From positions 1 through 9,145 of the forward strand of contig JAQUGU010000058.1 in the NCBI GenBank assembly GCA_028683995.1: a DNA stretch of 9,145 nt, written 5' to 3'. The translations under genes were made by a program, and so were the position numbers. Numbering within the stretch: the first letter of the stretch is position 1; each line of letters opens with the position of its first letter. The DNA is from Syntrophomonadaceae bacterium. GTDB lineage: Bacteria; Bacillota; Syntrophomonadia; Syntrophomonadales; Syntrophomonadaceae. Below the pieces are notes generated by a model. It had not been told where the DNA came from and did no database searches. It saw only the letters and a program-made list of their open reading frames with translations. This document shows positions 1-6,238 of this stretch, one piece after another.

Positions 1-428
1 ATACTGGTTTTTTCCAAATAGGCCCCCAGCAATATCATATTAGACCCGCGGGTATTTCCCATTTCTTCTGCCAATTCGTTAACCGGGATTTTTAAAACCA
101 TTAAATCCGTACGCTCCGGGTCCCGATCTACCATGGAAGTGTTAATAACCAGGCACCCATCCGGTTTTACCCGCGGTTCAAATCTATCCAGAGAAGGCCG
201 GTTTAATACTACTGCCATGAGGGGATTCTCGGTTAACGGGGAATAAATTTCATCACTAGAAATGGTTACCAGGCAATTGGCAGTTCCTCCACGCATTTCC
301 GCTCCGTAGGAGGGAACCCAGGAAACGTGTTTACCGGTACTCATTGCCGCATAAGCTAAAAACTGCCCCATGGACAGAACTCCCTGACCACCAAACCCTG
401 CAAATAGAATCTGTTTTTCATCTTCCAT
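1..428 (-). CDS. 2-oxoacid:ferredoxin oxidoreductase, gamma subunit (partial, 3' end outside window)
   Basis: The frame opens with ATG at 428 and stays open for 142 codons to the window edge, so the C-terminus (family length is about 180 residues) is missing. The N-terminal glycine motif FAGFGGQGV (residues 9-17) followed by the SYGAEMRGGTANC segment is the signature of the gamma domain of pyruvate/2-oxoacid:ferredoxin oxidoreductases. In the family this domain contributes to the CoA-dependent catalytic unit together with alpha and beta. The start lies one base after the beta stop (TAG-C-ATG) and has a strong AAGGAGG site nine bases upstream, inside the last codons of beta, so the two are almost certainly cotranslated. 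It is the last visible gene of the delta-alpha-beta-gamma operon. Substrate cannot be read from this subunit. Function of the family is certain; VOR versus KOR is open. Confidence 0.94.
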   Translation of the reverse strand, partial: MEDEKQILFAGFGGQGVLSMGQFLAYAAMSTGKHVSWVPSYGAEMRGGTANCLVTISSDEIYSPLTENPLMAVVLNRPSLDRFEPRVKPDGCLVINTSMVDRDPERTDLMVLKIPVNELAEEMGNTRGSNMILLGAYLEKTS

Positions 429-429
429 G

Positions 430-1173
430 CTACTTTTCCTCCTTGACCTTGAACTCTCCCAGCGGGTAATAGGGAATCATATTATCTTCCATCCATTTCA
501 TAGCGTCTACCGGGTTAAGTCCCCAGTTGGTGGGGCAGGTTGATAATATTTCCACCATGGAAAAGCCCAGCCCTTTAGCCTGGGTTTCGAAAGCCTTTTT
601 AATAGCCTTTTTAGCCTTTACTACATTGGCCGGTGAATTAACTGCCACTCGACTAATGTAGGCAGAACCTTCATTGCCCGCTAAAAGCTCCGCCATCTTT
701 ACCGGATAACCCTCGTTCTCCACCTTACGACCATAGGGGCAGGTGGTAGCTACCTGTCCCAGCAGTGTAGTAGGCGCCATTTGTCCACCAGTCATTCCGT
801 ACAGAGTATTGTTTATGAAAAACACGCTAATCTTTTCACCCCGGGCAGACGCATGGACTATCTCGCCCATGCCTATAGAAGCCAAATCACCATCACCCTG
901 GTAGGTAAAAAGAAAACATTCCGGTTTAAGCCTTTTTATAGCAGTTGCTATAGCCGGAGCCCTGCCGTGAGCTGCCTCCAGCATATCACAGTTGAAATAA
1001 TCATAAGCCAATACTGAACAACCCACCGGGCAGATACCGACAGTCTTTTCCCTTATGTTCATTTCATCCAAACACTCAGCCACTAAACGATGTATGATTC
1101 CGTGGGTACACCCCGGGCAATAGTGAAATTTGGCATCAGTCAGGCTTTGCGGCCGTTTAAATACTATTGCCAT
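430..1173 (-). CDS. 2-oxoacid:ferredoxin oxidoreductase, beta (thiamine pyrophosphate-binding) subunit
   Basis: A 247-residue protein of the KOR/VOR beta family, which holds thiamine diphosphate and carries out decarboxylation of the 2-oxoacid. Visible motifs are HYCPGCTHG (residues 17-25), the TPP-binding GDGD (93-96) and, at the usual distance after it, the NNTLYGMTGGQ segment (121-131). There is no fused ferredoxin domain, as expected for an enzyme with a separate delta subunit. The ATG overlaps the alpha stop by one base (TAATG), with a GGAAGGG site six bases upstream. Its own C-terminal codons carry the gamma ribosome binding site. Close homologues are annotated both as 2-oxoglutarate and as 3-methyl-2-oxobutanoate (VorA-type) beta subunits, so I leave the symbol blank. 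The enzyme is cytoplasmic. Confidence 0.95.
   Translation of the reverse strand: MAIVFKRPQSLTDAKFHYCPGCTHGIIHRLVAECLDEMNIREKTVGICPVGCSVLAYDYFNCDMLEAAHGRAPAIATAIKRLKPECFLFTYQGDGDLASIGMGEIVHASARGEKISVFFINNTLYGMTGGQMAPTTLLGQVATTCPYGRKVENEGYPVKMAELLAGNEGSAYISRVAVNSPANVVKAKKAIKKAFETQAKGLGFSMVEILSTCPTNWGLNPVDAMKWMEDNMIPYYPLGEFKVKEEK
438..445 (-). promoter_or_regulatory. Ribosome binding site of the gamma subunit, embedded in beta
   Basis: CAAGGAGG ends nine bases before the ATG at 428 and encodes part of the lysine/glutamate-rich C-terminus (KEEK) of the beta subunit. Confidence 0.85.
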
Positions 1174-2228
1174 TATAATCCCTTCCTTTCTGCCAGGGCT
1201 ATAATCTCCCGGGTAAGTTCTTCAGGGTTAGGAAGGAAACCTATTCTCCCGTAGAATTCAACTGGCACCCTGCCTTCTGCGGCCAGTCTTATATCCTGTA
1301 TCATCTGTCCCATGCTTATTTCCATTGATAGCATAACCTTACAGGTGTCGGCAACCGCTTTTATGTGTTCATCCGGGAAGGGCCACAGGGTCATGGGTCT
1401 GATTAAGCCAGCTTTAATACCATGTTTACGGGCATCTATAACCGAACGCTTAATTACCCGGGCTAACAATCCGAAAGCTACTACAACTATATCAGCGTCT
1501 TCCACCATAAAGGTCTCCGCCCGCTTCTCATTCATTCCAATCTCTTTATATTTGCTGAAAAGATGCCGGTTTCTCTGCTCCAAACCTTCAGCCGTAAGGT
1601 GCAAGGTATTAACTATGTTGGGCTTTCTCCCCTGGCATCCGCTTATGGCCCAGGGCTTTTCTGGAAAACTGGTTACCTCGTCTCTCACAATTACCGGTTC
1701 CATTAAATTACCCAAAGTTCCCTCGGCCATTATAACTACCGGTATACGATAACGGTCAGCCAGTTCATATCCTAAAATAGCAAAGTCCATCATTTCCTGG
1801 GTGCTGGCCGGAGCCAGTACCATAGTATGATAGTCCCCGTGCCCCCCTCCCCGGGTGGCTTGAAAATAATCTCCCTGGGAAGGTTGTATTCCGCCTAATC
1901 CAGGTCCTCCCCGGGAAATATTAACAATCAGGCAAGGTAGCTCGGCTTCGGAAATAAAAGAAATTCCTTCCTGCTTAAGACTTAACCCTGGTCCGGAAGA
2001 AGCAGTCATTACCCGGGTTCCAGTGGCCGCCCCACCGTAAACCATATTTATTGCCGCCAGTTCACTTTCTGCCTGCACAAAAATCCCGCCAATTTTGGGA
2101 AGTTTCCTGGCCATATATTCAGCAATTTCACTGGAGGGGGTTATGGGATAGCCAAAAAATCCGCGGCATCCAGCCAGAATAGCACCCTCTGCCAGCGCTT
2201 CGTTACCTTTCATCAAAACCTTATTCAT
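1173..2228 (-). CDS. vorB: 2-oxoacid:ferredoxin oxidoreductase, alpha subunit (VorB-type)
   Basis: A 351-residue alpha subunit of the POR/KOR/VOR superfamily. The N-terminus (KGNEALAEGAILAGC, then GYPITPSSE at residues 26-34), the AESELAAINMVYGGAATG region and the GGPGLGGIQPSQGDYFQ stretch match what I know of the protein annotated in Clostridia as 3-methyl-2-oxobutanoate dehydrogenase subunit VorB. Length is full for this class. With beta and gamma it would convert a 2-oxoacid plus CoA to acyl-CoA and CO2 while reducing ferredoxin. The favoured substrates are branched-chain 2-oxoacids; 2-oxoglutarate (KorA/OorA-like) is the main alternative, since the delta-alpha-beta-gamma order is also that of OorDABC. 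The ATG lies four bases after the delta stop, with an AAGGGG site seven bases before it. The family is secure; the symbol reflects likeness only. Confidence 0.92.
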   Translation of the reverse strand: MNKVLMKGNEALAEGAILAGCRGFFGYPITPSSEIAEYMARKLPKIGGIFVQAESELAAINMVYGGAATGTRVMTASSGPGLSLKQEGISFISEAELPCLIVNISRGGPGLGGIQPSQGDYFQATRGGGHGDYHTMVLAPASTQEMMDFAILGYELADRYRIPVVIMAEGTLGNLMEPVIVRDEVTSFPEKPWAISGCQGRKPNIVNTLHLTAEGLEQRNRHLFSKYKEIGMNEKRAETFMVEDADIVVVAFGLLARVIKRSVIDARKHGIKAGLIRPMTLWPFPDEHIKAVADTCKVMLSMEISMGQMIQDIRLAAEGRVPVEFYGRIGFLPNPEELTREIIALAERKGL

Positions 2229-2232
2229 CCCA

Positions 2233-2448
2233 TCACCCCTTTTCTACCTCTATAACCAGATCCGGACACATCAAAGCACAGATAGCGCATCCTGTACATT
2301 CTTCAGGTTTTACCACAATAACAGGATGAAATCCCAAAGGGTTAATGGTGTCTTCATCAAAGTCCAGAATGTTTTTGGGACAAAAATGAACACAGAGCCC
2401 ACAGGCTTTGCAGCTATCATAAAAAAAACTAACCCTGCCTTTGGCCAT
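2233..2448 (-). CDS. 2-oxoacid:ferredoxin oxidoreductase, delta subunit (2x[4Fe-4S] ferredoxin)
   Basis: A 71-residue ferredoxin-like subunit that passes electrons from the TPP site to soluble ferredoxin. It carries two complete CxxCxxCxxxCP clusters: Cys13, 16, 19, 23 and Cys51, 54, 57, 61. The same frame could be read from an ATG at 2529, giving 98 residues, but I reject that start. The extra 27 residues lie wholly over the 3' end of the ATPase gene, are unlike ferredoxins, and the ATG at 2448 has an excellent GGAGGAGG site eight bases upstream. With that start the gene begins one base after the ATPase stop (TAG-T-ATG), the same arrangement as at the beta/gamma junction. This is the first subunit gene of the enzyme. 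Confidence 0.94.
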   Translation of the reverse strand: MAKGRVSFFYDSCKACGLCVHFCPKNILDFDEDTINPLGFHPVIVVKPEECTGCAICALMCPDLVIEVEKG

Positions 2449-2449
2449 A

Positions 2450-3139
2450 CTACTTTCCTCCTCCAGAACCATGCAACCAACCGGGTCGCAAATATAGTGT
2501 AATTTTCTTAGCAATACTGCGGTATTCATGGGGTAAGCAATTATATATTCTTTCTTCTACCGTAAGGTACTTTACTGGCAATTCCAGTTTGGCAGCAAAT
2601 TCTACTACCCGGCGGTGTCCTTTAAGAACCAGATCCAGGTTAGTTTCCTCAACCATATTAGGATTGCTAATTATTCCAGTAAATTTAATAAGCCCGGCCT
2701 TTTCGAGATGCTGCCTTAGTTCCTTTATACTCTCCAGTTCACCGGCAAAAGGCCGGTAAGGGTTAATAACCAGATAAAACTGGTAGTCACCCCGCTCCAC
2801 AACCAGATTGCTAAGATAACCAATAACCAGTGACCCGACCTCGTCCCCTGCCAGGTCAATCAGCATATCGTTATCCTGCTTCATTAAGGCAATTATGTCT
2901 GTGGGTAAATTAGGTACATCTCCAAATGCTAGTTCCCCACCGGGTGCCACCAGTCGGATGTTTTCACTGATAAGCTTCTCCCTGGCGTCTCGAGAAGCAA
3001 AGAAGGGGTTTACTAAATCCAGATCGGCAAATACTATCTTTTGCGATTTGCTTGCCATATCGATGGCAAAATTAATTGCCACTTCACTTTTACCACTGCC
3101 AAAACCTCCGGCAAATATAGCCAAACTGCCCAAAACCAC
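2450..3139 (-). CDS. P-loop NTPase of unknown role, first gene of the 2-oxoacid oxidoreductase operon
   Basis: A 229-residue protein starting with GTG at 3139, behind a modest AAGGGGA site; a TTG two codons later is an alternative. Walker A is GGFGSGKS (residues 11-18). A DLDLVNPFFASRD segment (39-51) and a hydrophobic strand ending in DLAGDEVG (95-102) look like the switch and DxxG-type motifs of SIMIBI (MinD/CobQ/ArsA-like) NTPases. It lacks the deviant Walker A lysine (KGGxGK) of MinD and ParA. VINPYRP (124-130) may be the base-recognition area. No membrane segment or signal peptide is visible. The stop is one base from the ferredoxin subunit start, so it is cotranscribed with the enzyme. 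A role in cluster or cofactor assembly, or in regulation, is inference. The glycine-rich tail GSGGGK is largely a by-product of the downstream ribosome binding site. Confidence 0.86.
   Translation of the reverse strand: MVLGSLAIFAGGFGSGKSEVAINFAIDMASKSQKIVFADLDLVNPFFASRDAREKLISENIRLVAPGGELAFGDVPNLPTDIIALMKQDNDMLIDLAGDEVGSLVIGYLSNLVVERGDYQFYLVINPYRPFAGELESIKELRQHLEKAGLIKFTGIISNPNMVEETNLDLVLKGHRRVVEFAAKLELPVKYLTVEERIYNCLPHEYRSIAKKITLYLRPGWLHGSGGGK
2457..2464 (-). promoter_or_regulatory. Ribosome binding site deciding the delta-subunit start
   Basis: GGAGGAGG lies eight bases before the ATG at 2448 and inside the last codons of the upstream ATPase gene. It supports the 71-residue ferredoxin over the longer reading from 2529. 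Confidence 0.85.
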
Positions 3140-3391
3140 TTCCCCTTAAAAATTTTTCTTATTGCATACTCTATAACAGTCACATTTGAAAAGCAATAAA
3201 AATATTCGGATAAAACAAACTATTTTATGGTTAATGAGGTTTTATGGTCGGAATGAACCGAGGGAGAATCCCGGTAGGAATCCTATAAATAGGGGTATAG
3301 AAGAATATGACGATCGGTTTGCGAAGATATATTGTTATTGATTTCACTTTTAAGGAATTTTCTGTTAAACCCGTAATATTCCTGAAATATT
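3140..3391. other. Intergenic region between the HDOD gene and the oxidoreductase operon
   Basis: No gene is supported in these 252 bases; the plus-strand frame starting at 3307 runs into the HDOD gene antisense and has no family likeness. Just after the HDOD stop there is a weak A/T stem (AATATT, 3375-3380 and 3386-3391) without a T-run. At 3259-3275 there is a five-pair G/C hairpin, also without a T-run. I therefore see no convincing terminator, and partial read-through from the HDOD operon is possible. The stretch must hold the promoter of the ATPase-oxidoreductase operon. Confidence 0.6.
3168..3196 (-). promoter_or_regulatory. Weak candidate promoter of the ATPase-oxidoreductase operon
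   Basis: Reading the minus strand, TTGCTT (3196-3191) is followed after 15 bases by TATAGA (3175-3170), about 30 bases before the GTG at 3139. A 17-base spacing would give TAGAGT instead. The match is mediocre and the call rests mainly on position. Confidence 0.27.
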
Positions 3392-4243
3392 CTATTTTAG
3401 TTCAAAAATCTGCTGATCAGCAAAAACGTCAATCAGTTCGGATATTATATTTTCTATTTCCACCTCATCCAGGCCAAGCAATTGCATAGCTTCTCCCGAT
3501 ATAGGATAAAGAAGGCCGTCTATCCCCATGCCGATACCCATGGACACACAAATCGCATCCGCCAGGTGAACTATGGCAGTAAGGCGGGGGTTAACCTGAG
3601 CACCTTCTGGACTATGGTGAAGTTGAATAGCTTCAACCGTTTCTGGAGGCAGGTTCCATTTCTCGGCAACCCGGGCACCCACCTCGGCATGATTGAACCC
3701 CAATATTTTATTCTCAGCCTCAATAAAAGAAATACTATCTTCAGTCACCCTGGCAACCACTTCACGATAAGTTTCTTTCATAGTGTTGTTTAAAATCACC
3801 TTACCAATATCATGCAACAAGGCAGCGGTATAGGCCAAATCCAGAAAGGCAAACTTGCATTTGCGGGCAATCAACCGGGCAGCCATGGCGCTGCACTGGG
3901 AATGGCGCCATAATTCCCCGTATTCCAGGGCATAACCTTCCATTTCCTTACTTAAGATATCACTTACCGAGGCAGCCATGACAATACTACGTAAAGTACG
4001 AAAACCCAGTAACACAATAGCGTCAGTAACACTACCAATCCGGCGGGGGAACCCATAGAAGGCAGAGTTGGCCATTTTCAGTACTCTGACGGTTATGGCT
4101 TGATCCTGGTTGAGAACATTATTGATATCTTGAGCCGTGGAATCTGGATCCTCGGTCAGCTTTATAACCTGTACCACCACCTGGGGTAGTGCCGGCAGGT
4201 CGTTAACCGCTTCTACGATAGATTCTAGACTGATTTTACCCAT
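3392..4243 (-). CDS. HDOD domain protein (signalling/regulatory)
   Basis: A 283-residue single HDOD-domain protein. The N-terminus has the hallmark LPALPQVVVQVIKL (residues 16-29), then a domain containing LKMANSAFYGFPRRIGSVTDAIVLLG (55-80, quoted in part by position) and ALLHDIGK (141-148). HDOD proteins usually act as intracellular scaffolds or sensors in signalling. Here potential metal ligands of the HD fold seem retained: His114, His144-Asp145, His185, His209 or 210, and Asp229. Hydrolase activity is therefore not excluded, although the GYP motif of HD-GYP phosphodiesterases is absent. No receiver, GGDEF or membrane segment is attached. The ATG at 4243 has AAAGGAGG eight bases upstream. 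It lies 21 bases after the stop of the 144-residue unknown gene and is probably the last gene of the operon. Confidence 0.94.
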   Translation of the reverse strand: MGKISLESIVEAVNDLPALPQVVVQVIKLTEDPDSTAQDINNVLNQDQAITVRVLKMANSAFYGFPRRIGSVTDAIVLLGFRTLRSIVMAASVSDILSKEMEGYALEYGELWRHSQCSAMAARLIARKCKFAFLDLAYTAALLHDIGKVILNNTMKETYREVVARVTEDSISFIEAENKILGFNHAEVGARVAEKWNLPPETVEAIQLHHSPEGAQVNPRLTAIVHLADAICVSMGIGMGIDGLLYPISGEAMQLLGLDEVEIENIISELIDVFADQQIFELK

Positions 4244-4264
4244 CTCCTTGCCCTCCTTTACATC

Positions 4265-4699
4265 CTATTTCCAATTATCAATTTTACGCTCCAGATAATC
4301 CCGGTAGTTGGCAAGCTCATCATTGATACGCAAGAGCAGCCTTTCCATTTCTATCCGGGACAATTCTATTTGCTCAGGCTGGAGTACTTCAATGGTTCGA
4401 AATTCCTCTTTCATAATAAAGCGTAATACATCCTCCAGGGTATCCGCCGCAAACATTATGCTAACCGGTGCATAGCATATACGCCTACCCGTTATTTCAT
4501 CTATAACCGAGTATATTTCCTGACTCATATCAATATCCTCAATATGTATTCCCTGTACTGGCACATTACGAATTTGCGATACTTTATGCTGCCTGATTTC
4601 TTCAGCCAGTTGTTCTGTACCCTTATTCCCGAAAAGCTTCTTCCCGGCTTTCCCCTGGCCAATATAATCAAAGCGAACTCTCAGCCTTAATCCGTTCAA
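4265..4699 (-). CDS. Unrecognised 144-residue protein, conserved-looking operon member
   Basis: I do not recognise this protein. It starts with TTG at 4699, because an in-frame TGA lies directly upstream; a GGGGAG site sits six bases before the TTG. The N-terminal part begins LRLRVRFDYIGQGKAGKKLF and looks like beta strands with a basic glycine-lysine patch. The middle has an acidic IHIEDIDMSQE segment (residues 52-62), and the C-terminal third (about 100-144) is strongly helical with leucine/isoleucine spacing, possibly a short coiled coil. There are no cysteines apart from one in the middle, no signal peptide and no membrane helix. It lies between cobT (55-base gap) and the HDOD gene (21-base gap), so a partnership with the HDOD protein is more plausible than one with corrinoid synthesis. 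The gap contains TTCGAA/TATATA-like boxes, a weak hint of an internal promoter. Confidence 0.76.
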   Translation of the reverse strand: MNGLRLRVRFDYIGQGKAGKKLFGNKGTEQLAEEIRQHKVSQIRNVPVQGIHIEDIDMSQEIYSVIDEITGRRICYAPVSIMFAADTLEDVLRFIMKEEFRTIEVLQPEQIELSRIEMERLLLRINDELANYRDYLERKIDNWK

Positions 4700-4754
4700 T
4701 CAACTCTCCCCTATCTATATACTTCTTTATTTACTAATTCGAAAAAGGCACTGG

Positions 4755-5672
4755 CTAAAGCAGGGTGATTAACCGAGCTAAATACAAACCCAGAACTGCT
4801 GCCAGCCCTTCGCCATAGTTAATGTCCATATCAAACAGGAAATCCAGGCCCAACCTGCCCAGTATGAACCGGTGTCCGGTCTGATCCGATAAACTGGGAG
4901 CAAGCAGGCATTCAACCACGCCAGGCTCAGTAATACTAGCCAGTAGAGCGGCTACTGAAGTAACATAACCATCAAGCATGAGCAGGTTATTCTTCTCTTG
5001 GGCCCGGGATATAAAACCGGTCAGGGCAGCTATCTCCAATCCTCCAAATCTCATCAGTATATCTATTATACTAGCTGAATCAGGTTTCCGTTGCACCATA
5101 GCTTTGCATATAATATCGACTTTTTTAGCTATTACTTTACTATCCCCGGACCCTTTTCCGGTAAGATCATTCGGATGTAAACCACATAAAGCACTTGCTA
5201 TGGCTGCCGCACAAAGAGTGTTAGATATTCCAATTTCTCCTACTGCTATTATATCAAAGTTAGAGCAGGAAATTTCATCCCATAGTTCTGCACCTGTTTC
5301 TATAGCCCTGATTACCTCATCCTCCTCCAGGGCATCTTCCTGTAGAAAATTGCGACTACCCCGGCGAATATTGCGATTCAATATACGGATATCATCTACT
5401 GGAGTTGCCAGTCCTACATCTACAATTATTTCCCGGGTTTGCATAGCCTTTAGCAACCTGCTGGTTGGTGATTGCTCATTCAGGTGCTCCTGAACAATCA
5501 GAGCAGACTGCATGGGTTTATATATACTGCAATGTTCAATACTTATCCCGTTGTCAGCCGCAAAAATAATTAAAACGTTCTGCTGGCTTTTAGACCCCAG
5601 TTTGTTTAGCTTTTCCTGCCAGTGGGCCAGACGACCTGTGGCTGCACGTCTGGGCATGTCTACTAATGTCAA
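4755..5672 (-). CDS. cobT: CobT-family nicotinate-nucleotide:base phosphoribosyltransferase, compact form
   Basis: CobT moves phosphoribose from nicotinate mononucleotide to the lower-ligand base of cobamides. Motifs in order: a degenerate ATGRL (residues 11-15) where the family has GSLGRLE, FAADNG (37-42), VDVGLATP (84-91), GEIGISNT (145-152; family GEMGIGNTT), TGKGSGD (171-177; family GRGTGxDD), GGLEIAALTGF (210-220), LDGYVTSVAAL (233-243) and NYGEGLAA (285-292). The two acidic residues equivalent to the catalytic glutamates, Glu146 and Glu288, are present. At 305 residues it is about 50 shorter than typical CobT, lacking part of the N-terminal arm and most of the tail after GEG. The start is TTG at 5672, overlapping the cobO stop (TTGA), with an AAGGGG site nine bases upstream; an ATG six codons in has no good site. 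The family call is firm, but the ligand base is unknown. Confidence 0.87.
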   Translation of the reverse strand: MTLVDMPRRAATGRLAHWQEKLNKLGSKSQQNVLIIFAADNGISIEHCSIYKPMQSALIVQEHLNEQSPTSRLLKAMQTREIIVDVGLATPVDDIRILNRNIRRGSRNFLQEDALEEDEVIRAIETGAELWDEISCSNFDIIAVGEIGISNTLCAAAIASALCGLHPNDLTGKGSGDSKVIAKKVDIICKAMVQRKPDSASIIDILMRFGGLEIAALTGFISRAQEKNNLLMLDGYVTSVAALLASITEPGVVECLLAPSLSDQTGHRFILGRLGLDFLFDMDINYGEGLAAVLGLYLARLITLL

Positions 5673-6238
5673 TAGTCTATACCCCTTTTGGCCATCATCC
5701 CTGACTGATAGGGATGTTTTAGCACCTTTATTTCACTGACCAGGTCGGCCCTGGAGTTGAGTTCCGGGGAAGAGTTTCTACCGGTCAACACTAAATCACT
5801 ATCCGCTTTTCTCTGGTCAAGAAGCTGTAAAATTTCTTCCCGGCAGGAATCAAAAAGGTTATAAACATTGATTATCTCATCCAACACAATTAGATCCCAT
5901 CTTCCTGCAGCCATTTCATTACGCAGCTGGTCCAGACCCAGTTTAACCTGGTTATAATCTTCCTCACTTACTTTGCCAGCCCGGATTATACACTCCTGCT
6001 GTCCCGGGCAACATTCTGTCCCCGGGTACGGGCATTCGCGGCCAAATGTATATACTTGAAAATTGGGGTCATTAATGCGTTTGATGGCTTTATACTCTCC
6101 GGCAATATTACTACCTTTTAAGAAACTGATAAACAAAACTCGTCTACCCTGTCCCCAGGCACGCAGGGCAATACCTGCGGCACTGCTAGTTTTTCCTTTC
6201 CCATCGCCGGTAAAAGTTAAAAACACGGCTCTCGTCAC
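5669..6238 (-). CDS. cobO: Cob(I)alamin adenosyltransferase, CobA/CobO family, with a cysteine-rich loop
   Basis: CobO transfers the adenosyl group of ATP to the cobalt of reduced corrinoids. The 189-residue length and order of motifs fit: P-loop GDGKGKTSSA (residues 11-20), ISFLKG (37-42), LIVLDEINNVY-like strand (ILDE region near 115-122), LTGRNSSPEL with RADLVSEI, and a final HPYQSGMMAKRGIDY. The segment between FGRE and KVSEEDY is unusual: it contains Cys69, Cys76, Cys77 and Cys83 where Salmonella CobA has the GTGFTW loop whose Phe and Trp force four-coordinate cob(II)alamin. The start is GTG at 6238, overlapping the upstream TGA (GTGA), and the gene ends in a TTGA overlap with cobT. It is thus translationally coupled on both sides. 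The family is secure; the corrinoid specificity is not known. Confidence 0.9.
   Translation of the reverse strand: MTRAVFLTFTGDGKGKTSSAAGIALRAWGQGRRVLFISFLKGSNIAGEYKAIKRINDPNFQVYTFGRECPYPGTECCPGQQECIIRAGKVSEEDYNQVKLGLDQLRNEMAAGRWDLIVLDEIINVYNLFDSCREEILQLLDQRKADSDLVLTGRNSSPELNSRADLVSEIKVLKHPYQSGMMAKRGIDY

Noticed and set aside
1312..1752. Plus-strand 146-codon open frame
   Set aside because: Antisense to the alpha subunit gene; no motif and no ribosome binding site.
2449..2529. N-terminal extension of the ferredoxin subunit from an ATG at 2529
   Set aside because: It overlaps the ATPase gene in another frame, and the ATG at 2448 has a far better ribosome binding site and a normal subunit length.
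3259..3275. Hairpin as terminator of the HDOD operon
   Set aside because: Only five pairs including a G-T, a seven-base loop and no T-run.
4978..5493. Plus-strand 171-codon open frame
   Set aside because: It lies wholly antisense to cobT, whose motifs are unmistakable; the translation is serine/isoleucine-rich with no family likeness.
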